Of a stretch of DNA of 6,089 bases, positions 1 to 6,089 are shown in pieces (within the stretch, counting starts at the first letter, position 1; each line of letters begins with the position of its first letter). The notes under the pieces were generated by a model. The model was not told the origin of the DNA. It made no database searches and saw nothing but the letters and a program-made list of their open reading frames with translations. The position numbers and the translations under genes were made by a program. Location of the stretch: positions 1-6,089 of the forward strand of contig QGUH01000253.1 of NCBI GenBank assembly GCA_003242355.1, in the 5' to 3' direction. This stretch comes from Pseudomonadota bacterium (GTDB taxonomy: Bacteria; Myxococcota_A; Polyangia; Polyangiales; Polyangiaceae).

Positions 1-236
1 GAGGGGCTCCCGGCAGCGGCTCGAGCGCGGAATGGCAGGGCGAGGCCCGGAGCGGGATGGCTCTGCGCAAGCACGCAGTGACACACGGCGTGCAGGATCG
101 GGCTGAGCGCGACCGAAAGCGCTGCGAGAATGGCCAGGTCGGCGAGCACCGGATGCTCGCCGACCTCCGAGGGCACGATGTCGAAAACGTCGTCGAGCCG
201 CGTGACTGCCCGAAGGCGCGGCCGGATCGCGTCCAC
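1..236 (-). CDS. Partial hypothetical protein running off the left edge
   Basis: On the minus strand an open frame runs from about position 236 to the window edge, giving 78 codons with no stop. Its third codon positions are about 80% G or C, as in real genes of this window, and the translation has balanced composition. It starts around VDAIRPRLRAVTRLDDVF and contains a hydrophobic stretch (residues about 31-57, LADLAILAALSVALSPILHA and onward) that could be a membrane helix. Two cysteines flank a histidine there (CHC, residues 52-54). I do not recognise the family. The start is uncertain: GTG at 236 is the first plausible in-frame start, another GTG lies at 296, and neither has a clear Shine-Dalgarno sequence. 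The frame stays open further upstream into the tandem repeats, which I take as non-coding because their period is not a multiple of three. The plus-strand open frame over the same bases gives an Arg-rich, implausible protein. Confidence 0.45.
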   Translation of the reverse strand, partial: MDAIRPRLRAVTRLDDVFDIVPSEVGEHPVLADLAILAALSVALSPILHAVCHCVLAQSHPAPGLALPFRARAAAGSP

Positions 237-306
237 GAAAACGGCGAAACTGGAGCATACCCGTCGCGAGCATTCGGCGACGCTCCCGTGTGGCACGCGT
301 CGCTGA

Positions 307-463
307 GACTCGGATGGGTCGGTCGTGAGCGCTCGGCACGTTTCCGCGTCGAACGGGTCACCGACTCGGATGGGTCCGCCGAGCGTTCGGCGCCGTTCCC
401 GTGTCGAACGGGTCGCCGACTCGGATGGGTCCGCCGAGCCGTTCCCGTGTCGAACGGATCACG
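307..463. repeat. Three-copy tandem repeat, about 55 bp per unit
   Basis: Units begin with GACTCGGATGGGTC at 307, 363 and 418, so the periods are 56 and 55 bp. The third unit has a deletion of several bases and ends near 463. Each unit ends with a version of CGTTCCCGTGTCGAACGG. In units 2 and 3 this sequence can fold into a hairpin (unit 3: CCGTTC and GAACGG around a 7-nt loop), and unit 1 keeps a shorter version. The period is not divisible by three and no gene covers it, so it is a non-coding minisatellite-like array. Confidence 0.8.
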
Positions 464-615
464 CGCGACCCACGCCGACCATCGATTGAAGAGCGAGAAG
501 CTGGAGTGGTTCTGCTCGTGGTGCTCGACCGTCTTTCGACGCGCGCGTTGGCATCTTCTCGCCGGCTGATTGGTGCCTACTGACATCCGTTCAGGGGATC
601 ACCGGTGCACGAAGC

Positions 616-708
616 CGCCGAATTCGCTTCGGCGAGCCCTCCCCGAGCGGGCGCTCCGTTTGGCGCTGTTTCCGCATTTTTCAGCGCATTGCGAACCGCC
701 TGACGCTC
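616..708. repeat. Dispersed intergenic repeat, copy 1 (hairpin plus conserved tail)
   Basis: The element opens with a 7-bp perfect hairpin (616-622 with 628-634, loop TTCGC). It continues with a tail (629-708) that aligns with 2429-2511 at roughly three quarters identity by eye. Shared blocks include CCCTCCCC, GCGGGC, CTCCGT, CGCTGTTT and TCCGC, then an AT-richer part ending in CGCTC. The other copy sits beside the hisG 3' end and also opens with a strong hairpin. It is therefore a short repeat family in this genome; its function is unknown. Confidence 0.6.
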
Positions 709-758
709 GCGTGGCGCTCGCCGCCGGCGCGCCACCCTTCACCGTCGGGGAGCCAACG

Positions 759-776
759 AAAAGCACGCCGGCTTTT
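759..776. terminator. Weak A/T-flanked hairpin, possible terminator
   Basis: AAAAGC and GCTTTT form a 6-bp perfect inverted repeat around the loop ACGCCG. The A-run and T-run lie inside the stem, so it could act on either strand, but it is short and no T-tract follows. It lies about 80 bp upstream of the small gene at 857. It might instead be leader structure or chance. Confidence 0.2.
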
Positions 777-842
777 GCGGCATTCGGTGCGGCACGGGGC
801 TCGCAATGCCCCACGCGAGCGCGGAGAGACCGCGCCATCAAA

Positions 843-848
843 GGGGAG
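843..848 (+). promoter_or_regulatory. Ribosome binding site for the 78-residue small protein
   Basis: GGGGAG lies 8 nt upstream of the ATG at 857. This good Shine-Dalgarno match selects 857 over the in-frame ATG codons at 806 and 872, which have none. Confidence 0.75.
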
Positions 849-856
849 AAACCGAC

Positions 857-1093
857 ATGGATACTGCACGCATGAAGATCGCCTACGTCATCACCTCCCG
901 CAACGGGAAGAACTTCTGGAATCGGATCGGTGTCGCGTTCGTCAACCACGACGGCTCGATCAACGTGAAGCTCGAAGCGGTGCCGGTGAACGGCGAAATC
1001 CAAATCCGCGACTACGTTCCGCGCGACGAGTCCAGCTTCCGCTCGACTCGCTCGAACGGACACGAGGAAGAAGCGCTCGCCGAGCTCGCGTGA
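857..1093 (+). CDS. Small conserved-looking protein of unknown function (78 aa), upstream of comEA
   Basis: The protein has a compact core at about residues 6-54 with alternating hydrophobic residues suggesting a small beta-rich fold: KIAYVITSRNGKNFWNRIG, then VAFVNHDGSINVKLEAVPVNG and an IRDY end. The pattern 'K.FW.RIG.AF.N.DGS..V.L.A.PV.G...IRD' resembles small uncharacterised proteins I recall from many Proteobacteria and myxobacteria. This is recall of a pattern, not a search result. Residues 55-78 are a charged, Ser- and Glu-rich tail that looks disordered. There is no signal peptide or membrane segment, so it is probably cytoplasmic. The start at 857 is set by the ribosome site at 843-848. 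Codon usage is typical of the window. The stop is 12 nt before the ComEA-like gene, so the two are probably co-transcribed. Function unknown; a nucleic-acid-related role is only a guess from the neighbour. Confidence 0.85.
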   Translation: MDTARMKIAYVITSRNGKNFWNRIGVAFVNHDGSINVKLEAVPVNGEIQIRDYVPRDESSFRSTRSNGHEEEALAELA

Positions 1094-1105
1094 GCGGAGT
1101 CCCCG

Positions 1106-1783
1106 ATGGCTCTCGACGAACGCACGCGCGTGGGGAGCCGCGGGACGGCGGGGCCCCGCGTTCTCCGGACCAGCACGGTCCGTGGAACGGTAAGCGGACG
1201 ACGACGGCTGTTCGCCGTACTCGATCGCCTGCGCCAAAGCACGTGGGCCCCGCTCCTCGGGAAGTCGCTCGGCATCGTGCTCGGAATGCTCGTGCTCGCC
1301 GCGATCGGGGCCTTCGCCACCAAACGCGGCGTCCCCGCGGGCTCCGTCGCGATCGCCGCGGCGCAAGCGGCAGCACCCGAGCGACCATCGCCCGCTCCCT
1401 CTGGGGCCACGAGCGGTGGCGCTCGGGTGCCGTGCGCACCGAGTGCTCCCGGGGCGCCGGAGCGCGCCGCTCCCGCCCCGAACGCGCAAATCACCGATGG
1501 ACCCTCCGGCGCGCTCACGCACGACGGAAAAGTCATCCTGAACCGCGCGGGCTTCGAAGAGCTGCGCAAGCTCCCGGGCGTAGGCCCCAAGCGGGCCCAA
1601 GCGATCCTCGAGCTTCGCGAAAAGCTCGGCCGCTTCCGCCGACTGCAAGACCTCTTACGCGTACGCGGCATCGGACCAAAGAGCCTGAAAAAGCTCTCCG
1701 AACGGCTCGTCCTCGATGACGAGCCCTCCCGTCCATCCCCGACGCAGCCGTCGGCTCCCGCGAGCGAAGCGACCCCGCGATGA
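1106..1783 (+). CDS. ComEA-type helix-hairpin-helix DNA-binding protein, membrane-anchored
   Basis: This 225-residue protein ends in a tandem helix-hairpin-helix module of the ComEA type. Residues 143-200 read VILNRAGFEELRKLPGVGPK and onward, with hairpins LPGVGPKRAQ (156-165) and VRGIGPKSL (186-194), matching the family pattern 'N.A...EL..LPGIG...A..I...R...G.F....DL..V.GIG'. Such domains bind double-stranded DNA without sequence specificity; in competent bacteria ComEA binds incoming DNA outside the inner membrane and helps pull it in. A basic N-terminal segment (1-48) precedes one hydrophobic helix (about 50-70), then an Ala/Pro/Ser-rich linker (about 75-135). This suggests a single-pass protein with the DNA-binding part in the periplasm. 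There is no SLBB domain, unlike Bacillus ComEA. A GGAG site at 1096-1099 supports the ATG at 1106. The C-terminal tail (206-225) is low complexity, and its last codons and stop lie inside a dispersed repeat. A role in transformation is inferred; DNA repair or another DNA-binding role is possible. Confidence 0.85.
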   Translation: MALDERTRVGSRGTAGPRVLRTSTVRGTVSGRRRLFAVLDRLRQSTWAPLLGKSLGIVLGMLVLAAIGAFATKRGVPAGSVAIAAAQAAAPERPSPAPSGATSGGARVPCAPSAPGAPERAAPAPNAQITDGPSGALTHDGKVILNRAGFEELRKLPGVGPKRAQAILELREKLGRFRRLQDLLRVRGIGPKSLKKLSERLVLDDEPSRPSPTQPSAPASEATPR

Positions 1784-1828
1784 GCGAAACGAATCGCATC
1801 GGAGAGGTCGGCCGGTGAACGGCTCGTC
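1759..1828. repeat. GAGCGAAGCGA-type dispersed repeat, copy 1
   Basis: CGCGAGCGAAGCGACCCCGC and the following 26 bases (1759-1804) match 2226-2271 with about seven differences in 46 bases. The core is itself a degenerate tandem duplication of a roughly 20-nt unit built on GAGCG.AGCGA. It is followed by a small hairpin (GCCG and CGGC around loop GTGAA, 1811-1823), at the place where copy 2 has its strong hairpin. The copy overlaps the last eight codons and the TGA of the comEA-like gene. Confidence 0.65.
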
Positions 1829-1889
1829 GCCGCGAAACAGCCGCCGGCGGCCGGCCGAGGGTCGCTCCCGCTATCGAAGAGCAGCGATG

Positions 1890-1941
1890 GTGACGCCGCC
1901 TAATGGGCAACGATCGGAGTCGTGGGGCCTATCGGCGTCAC
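1890..1941. other. Long-range perfect stem enclosing a small inner hairpin
   Basis: GTGACGCCG (1890-1898) and CGGCGTCAC (1933-1941) are perfect reverse complements, 9 bp with no mismatch. They enclose 34 nt that include the possible inner stem ACGA/TCGT. It could be a structured RNA element downstream of the comEA-like gene, or chance in GC-rich DNA. No known RNA family is recognised. Confidence 0.35.
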
Positions 1942-2225
1942 GCGGCAGCTCGATCGAAGGCCCCGCCCTGCTGCGCGCCGCGCTTCGCGCGCCGCTCCGC
2001 GACGGGCGTTAGTGGCGCCCGGCTAATGGGGAGCAGTGCGGGAGCTCAACCTCGGCCGCTTCGCCGGCGGGTGCTCCGCGGCTCCTTGGGCGGTTCCGGC
2101 GCGAGGGGGCCAGGGGTGCGTCGCGGGAACGGCACGGTGCTTCGCTGTACGAGGCGACCCCAAAGGCGCCCCTTGCCCGAAACGAACGCACCTTTCGTCA
2201 GCCCCTCACTTAGCCATCAGTTCCT

Positions 2226-2301
2226 CGCGAGCGCAGCGAGCCCGCGGTGAGCGAAGCGAACCGCGTCGGGGTGCACGAGGGGCGGTGAGCCCCTCGTGGA
2301 G
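2226..2301. repeat. GAGCGAAGCGA-type dispersed repeat, copy 2
   Basis: This is the second copy of the element at 1759-1828. Its core (2226-2271) contains the two tandem subunits GAGCGCAGCGAGCCCGCG and GAGCGAAGCGAACCGCG, differing at only a few bases. The flank differs from copy 1 in stem sequence, but both have a hairpin with a GGTGA or GTGAA loop followed by CTCGT. This suggests the hairpin is part of the element. Confidence 0.65.
2274..2298. terminator. Perfect 10-bp GC-rich hairpin, terminator-like without T-tract
   Basis: CACGAGGGGC (2274-2283) pairs perfectly with GCCCCTCGTG (2289-2298) around the loop GGTGA. The stem is very stable and lies between convergent genes, so it could block or stabilise transcripts from either side. 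The bases after it on the plus strand (GAGGACTCC) are not T-rich, so an intrinsic terminator is not proven. It is also part of repeat copy 2. Confidence 0.4.
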
Positions 2302-2390
2302 GACTCCGGTGAGGGCGGGCTGGTGGGACACGAACAACCGGCGGGTGGGCGGGAGGAAACAAGCCCCGCGGCGTTCTAGCCTCGTTTCGT

Positions 2391-2412
2391 AGGGGCGGCA
2401 CGCGCCGCCCCT
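2391..2412. terminator. Perfect 9-bp hairpin downstream of hisG
   Basis: AGGGGCGGC (2391-2399) pairs perfectly with GCCGCCCCT (2404-2412) around the tetraloop ACGC. It directly abuts the hairpin at 2413-2437 and lies about 115-135 nt beyond the hisG stop on the minus strand. There is no T-tract on either strand. It may be a Rho-assisted terminator or 3'-end stabiliser of the murA-hisG transcript. Confidence 0.35.
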
Positions 2413-2511
2413 CCCCGGCGAGGTGAACTCGGCGGGGCCCCTCCCCACGCGGGCACTCCGTCCGACGCTGTTTTCCGCGTATTTCGGCGCGTTCCTAACC
2501 GTTTGTCGCTC
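2413..2511. repeat. Dispersed intergenic repeat, copy 2 (hairpin plus conserved tail)
   Basis: This copy opens with CCCCGGCGAG (2413-2422) pairing with CTCGGCGGGG (2428-2437) around loop GTGAA, nine of ten positions paired. It continues with the tail (2429-2511) shared with 629-708. It ends 13 nt short of the hisG stop codon. Having a hairpin at the same relative place in both copies, with different stem sequences, suggests the fold matters or that the family carries it as its terminus. Confidence 0.6.
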
Positions 2512-2524
2512 TAGGAAGGCGCCG

Positions 2525-3148
2525 TCACACGACGGCTGCGCGCAGGCGTTCTACCAGCGGATGGATGTCTCGATGCCGGAGCTTGTAGAGCGACCGATTG
2601 GCGACGAGCACACTCGAAACCGGGAGGATGGTTTCGAGCTCGACGAGGTGGTTGTCGCGCAGCGTGGCGCCCGATTCGACCAAGTCGACGATGAAGTCGC
2701 TCAGGCCGACGAGCGGGGCGAGCTCGACGGAGCCCTGTACGTAGATGATTTCGGCCTGAATGCCCCGCGACGCGAAGTACTCGGAGGCAATCCGCGGATA
2801 CTTGGTCGCGATGCGCGGCACGCTCGTCATCTCGGCACCGCTCGGGCCGGCGACCACGAGCCGACAGCGCCCGATGCCGAGGTCGAGCGGCTGATAGAGC
2901 TCGTAGCCGCGCTCGCGCAGCACGTCGCGTCCACTCACGCCGAGCTCGGCAGTGCCGTACTCGACGTACGTCGGCACGTCGTCCGGTTTGAGCAGCAAGA
3001 ATCGGAGCGAGCCATCCGCCGACTCGCGCACGAGCCTTCGATCGTCGGCTTCGATGGGGCTCGGATCGATGCCGGCGCGCCGAAACAACGGCGCGAGCAC
3101 GCGCGTGATGCGTCCTTTCGGAATGGCGATGGTGAGCGGGCGACTCAT
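2525..3148 (-). CDS. hisG: ATP phosphoribosyltransferase, short catalytic form (HisG)
   Basis: This cytoplasmic enzyme performs the first step of histidine synthesis, joining ATP and PRPP to give phosphoribosyl-ATP and pyrophosphate. The 207-residue length and sequence match the short HisG form, which lacks the C-terminal regulatory domain of the ~300-residue form. Visible family signatures are IAIPKGRI near the N-terminus (7-14), YGTAELGVSGRDVL (64-77), RIATKYPRIA (112-121), QGSVELAPLVGLSDFIVD (138-155) and the PRPP-binding loop LVESGATLRDN (156-166). Short HisG usually works in complex with HisZ, a histidyl-tRNA-synthetase-like subunit giving histidine feedback. HisZ is not in this window. 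The start is fixed by a GGAGG site 4 nt upstream and by a 4-nt ATGA overlap with the murA stop, implying translational coupling. No hisD or other his gene follows; the convergent intergenic region begins instead. Confidence 0.96.
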   Translation of the reverse strand: MSRPLTIAIPKGRITRVLAPLFRRAGIDPSPIEADDRRLVRESADGSLRFLLLKPDDVPTYVEYGTAELGVSGRDVLRERGYELYQPLDLGIGRCRLVVAGPSGAEMTSVPRIATKYPRIASEYFASRGIQAEIIYVQGSVELAPLVGLSDFIVDLVESGATLRDNHLVELETILPVSSVLVANRSLYKLRHRDIHPLVERLRAAVV

Positions 3149-4410
3149 GGCGCCTCCACACGAATGCGTTTGATGTCGGCCCCCACGCCGGCCAGCTTCT
3201 TTTCGATCGCCTCGTAGCCGCGATCGAGGTGGTAGACGCGGTGAACCACGGTCTCGCCTTCGGCCACGAGGCCCGCGATCACGAGCGAAGCGCTGGCGCG
3301 CAGGTCCGTCGCCATCACGTTCGCTCCCGAAAGCTTCGGGATGCCCTCGACGATCGCGGTGTTGCCGTGCGTCTCGATGCGAGCGCCCATGCGGAGCAGC
3401 TCGGGAACGTGCATGAAGCGATTTTCGAACACGGTCTCGGTGAGCACGCTGCGCCCTCGCGCAGTGGCCATCATGGCCATGAACTGCGCCTGCATGTCGG
3501 TCGGAAATCCGGGGTGTGGCGCCGTCGTCACGTCGACGGCGGCGAGCACTTCTCCGCGCCGCACCCGCACGTGCGCGCCCTCGCGCTCCACGTCGACGTG
3601 GGCCTTTCGCATCTTCACCACGACGGGCTCGAGATCCTCGAGCGGCGCGTGCTCGAGCAACACGTCGCCTCCCGCCGCGCCGACGGCCGCCATGAACGTG
3701 CCGGCCTCGATGCGATCGGCGATCACGGAGTGCTCGAAGGGAGCGAGCTCGTCTCTGCCCTCGATGTGAATCACGGTGGTGCCGGCGCCGTCCACGCGCG
3801 CGCCCATCTTGTTGAGCACGCGCCCGAGCTCTTCGACCTCCGGCTCACAAGCACAGTTGACGAGCGTGGTCCGGCCTTTGGCCAACGCGGCCGCCATCAT
3901 CAAGTTCTCGGTGCCGGTGACGGTCTGAACGTCGAACACCACCTCCGCGCCGCGGAGCCGCGGCGCTTCCGCCACGATGTAGCCGTGCTCGACCTGAATC
4001 CGCGCGCCGAGCGCCTCGAGCCCCATGAGGTGCTGATCCACGGGTCGTGCGCCGATGGCGCACCCGCCGGGAAGCGAGACGCGCGCGCGGCCGTAGCGCG
4101 CCACGAGCGGGCCCAGCACGAGCACACTCGCGCGCATCTGCCGAACGAGGTCGTAGGGCGCCTCCGGCCGGACCTGCCCCGTCGGGGCATGAACGCGAAC
4201 CTCCGGGTAGCTCAGCGTGACCTCCCGGCCGAGAAACCGGAGCAAGGCCGCCGTCGTCTCGATGTCGCGCAGATTGGGCACGTTCCCGAGCACGCTCTCG
4301 CCGTCGGAGAGCAGCGTCGCGCACAGGATCGGCAGCGCAGCGTTCTTGGCGCCGCTCACCCGGATCCGCCCGTAGAGAGGACGGTTGCCGCGGATCGAAA
4401 TGGCATCCAT
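3145..4410 (-). CDS. murA: UDP-N-acetylglucosamine 1-carboxyvinyltransferase (MurA)
   Basis: MurA transfers the enolpyruvyl group of phosphoenolpyruvate to UDP-N-acetylglucosamine in the cytoplasm, the first committed step of peptidoglycan synthesis and the target of fosfomycin. The 421-residue product is close to the 419 of E. coli MurA and keeps its key residues at nearly the same numbers: Lys22 and Asn23 in SGAKNAALPIL, catalytic Cys117 in LPGGCAIGARPVD (E. coli Cys115), Asp305 in GFPTDMQAQ, Arg331 in ENRFMHVPEL, Arg371 in TDLRASASL and Arg397 in HLDRGYE. A Cys rather than Asp at 117 predicts fosfomycin sensitivity of the enzyme. I chose the ATG at 4410 because MDAISIRGNRPLYG fits the family N-terminus; a GTG at 4443 would add 11 unlikely residues. 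Neither start has a clear Shine-Dalgarno sequence. The TGA overlaps the hisG start, so the two form an operon, an arrangement I recall from deltaproteobacteria, where prfA and prmC often precede murA. Those two are absent here. Confidence 0.97.
   Translation of the reverse strand: MDAISIRGNRPLYGRIRVSGAKNAALPILCATLLSDGESVLGNVPNLRDIETTAALLRFLGREVTLSYPEVRVHAPTGQVRPEAPYDLVRQMRASVLVLGPLVARYGRARVSLPGGCAIGARPVDQHLMGLEALGARIQVEHGYIVAEAPRLRGAEVVFDVQTVTGTENLMMAAALAKGRTTLVNCACEPEVEELGRVLNKMGARVDGAGTTVIHIEGRDELAPFEHSVIADRIEAGTFMAAVGAAGGDVLLEHAPLEDLEPVVVKMRKAHVDVEREGAHVRVRRGEVLAAVDVTTAPHPGFPTDMQAQFMAMMATARGRSVLTETVFENRFMHVPELLRMGARIETHGNTAIVEGIPKLSGANVMATDLRASASLVIAGLVAEGETVVHRVYHLDRGYEAIEKKLAGVGADIKRIRVEAP
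3153..3157 (-). promoter_or_regulatory. Ribosome binding site of hisG inside the murA 3' end
   Basis: On the minus strand GGAGG lies 4 nt before the hisG ATG, within the last codons of murA. It supports the start at 3148 and reinitiation after murA translation ends at the overlapping ATGA. Confidence 0.75.
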
Positions 4411-4586
4411 GGCGTGCCCGGGCCGTACGCCGTCCGCGCCCACTGCGCAAGAATTCCGGAAGCAGGTCCTACCAGCCGGTCAGGCGGGCGCCCGGCGGTG
4501 TTCCTCGGCCGCCCCGGGCGGCTGCCCTCCCTGCGAGCGGCGAAATCCGGAATTCGCGCGGCGCGGCGAGGTATTACCCTCGGGCG
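4411..4586. promoter_or_regulatory. Divergent murA / surface-protein promoter region with inverted repeat
   Basis: This 176-bp region must contain the promoters of both divergent genes. GAATTCCGGA (4451-4460) and TCCGGAATTC (4546-4555) are perfect reverse complements 85 nt apart, each close to one gene. Each arm is itself made of two overlapping 6-bp palindromes. The arms could be paired regulator sites. For murA, TTGCGC followed 17 nt later by TACGGC on the minus strand is a weak promoter match. I see no strong -35/-10 pair for either gene. Confidence 0.45.
4572..4577 (+). promoter_or_regulatory. Possible -10 element of the surface-protein gene
   Basis: TATTAC matches the -10 consensus at four of six positions and ends 9 nt before the ATG at 4587. 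Transcription would then start almost at the start codon, giving a near-leaderless mRNA. That would fit the poor ribosome site (nearest GAGGT is 14 nt away). No convincing -35 is present at the right distance. Confidence 0.2.

Positions 4587-6089
<1,503 letters not shown>

Larger units (their letters stand above)
237..856. other. Intergenic region with tandem and dispersed repeats
   Basis: About 620 bases without a convincing gene. Open frames exist on both strands but give Arg-, Ala- and Pro-rich low-complexity translations typical of shadow frames in GC-rich DNA. The region holds a tandem repeat (307-463), a dispersed repeat beginning with a hairpin (616-708) and a small A/T-flanked hairpin (759-776). 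I found no convincing sigma-70 promoter for the operon starting at 857. It may lie anywhere between about 710 and 840. Confidence 0.6.
1784..2524. other. Long convergent intergenic region, repeats and hairpins only
   Basis: These 741 bases separate the 3' ends of the comEA-like gene and hisG. I see no credible gene. Open frames on both strands translate to Arg-, Gly- and Pro-rich sequence without recognisable motifs, and some of that is just the repeat read as protein (ERSEP-like strings). The region contains two repeat families, a long-range stem (1890-1941) and hairpins at 2274-2298, 2391-2412 and 2413-2437. None is followed by a T-tract in either direction, so classic intrinsic terminators are not evident. 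No tRNA-like cloverleaf was recognised. Confidence 0.6.

Noticed and set aside
307..463. Possible CRISPR array
   Set aside because: The units are contiguous tandem copies with no unique spacers, only three units, and no cas genes nearby.
661..676. A sigma-54-like promoter (GG and GC separated by 10 nt in TGGCGCTGTTTCCGCA)
   Set aside because: It lies within the dispersed repeat, the second copy has lost the GG, the match is imperfect, and it is about 180 nt from the gene.
599..1719. Overlapping open frames on both strands over the small gene and comEA
   Set aside because: They are Arg/Ala/Pro-rich alternate frames. The ribosome sites, codon usage and helix-hairpin-helix motifs support the frames at 857 and 1106.
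1903..2392. Small open frames in the convergent intergenic region (about 60-118 codons)
   Set aside because: They are of low complexity, they have no good ribosome sites, and part of one is just the GAGCGAAGCGA repeat translated as an ERSEP-like string.

Overview
The window comes from a high-GC bacterium, most likely a myxobacterium or close relative (Myxococcota, Polyangia-like). This is inferred from the strong G/C preference at third codon positions, a large secreted protein built of myxobacterial-style Asp/Cys-rich thrombospondin type 3 repeats, a murA-hisG gene pair typical of former Deltaproteobacteria, and long intergenic regions full of short GC-rich repeats. No mobile element, tRNA, rRNA or CRISPR array was recognised.

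Layout. Positions 1-236 (minus strand) probably hold the start of a protein that runs off the left edge. Positions 237-856 are non-coding and carry a three-copy tandem repeat of about 55 bp and one copy of a dispersed repeat with a hairpin. Next is a plus-strand two-gene unit: a 78-residue conserved-looking small protein (857-1093) and, 12 nt later, a membrane-anchored ComEA-type helix-hairpin-helix DNA-binding protein (1106-1783). Positions 1784-2524 lie between convergent genes and hold no credible gene. They contain two copies of a GAGCGAAGCGA-type repeat, a second copy of the dispersed repeat, and several strong hairpins.

The minus-strand operon murA (4410-3145) then hisG (3148-2525) follows, with an ATGA start/stop overlap. 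MurA makes the first committed step of peptidoglycan synthesis and keeps the catalytic Cys117 and Asp305. HisG is the short catalytic form of ATP phosphoribosyltransferase, which normally needs HisZ. Divergent from murA, across 176 bp with a perfect 10-bp inverted repeat, begins a secreted OmpA/thrombospondin-type-3-like envelope protein (4587 to the right edge, incomplete).

The genes do not form one pathway. The possible functional links are small protein with ComEA (DNA handling or uptake at the inner membrane) and a cell-envelope theme shared by murA and the divergent surface protein. The least explained parts are the repeat families and hairpins in the two long intergenic regions, the small protein next to comEA, and the inverted repeat in the divergent promoter region. 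I see nothing that clearly amounts to a new multi-gene system.
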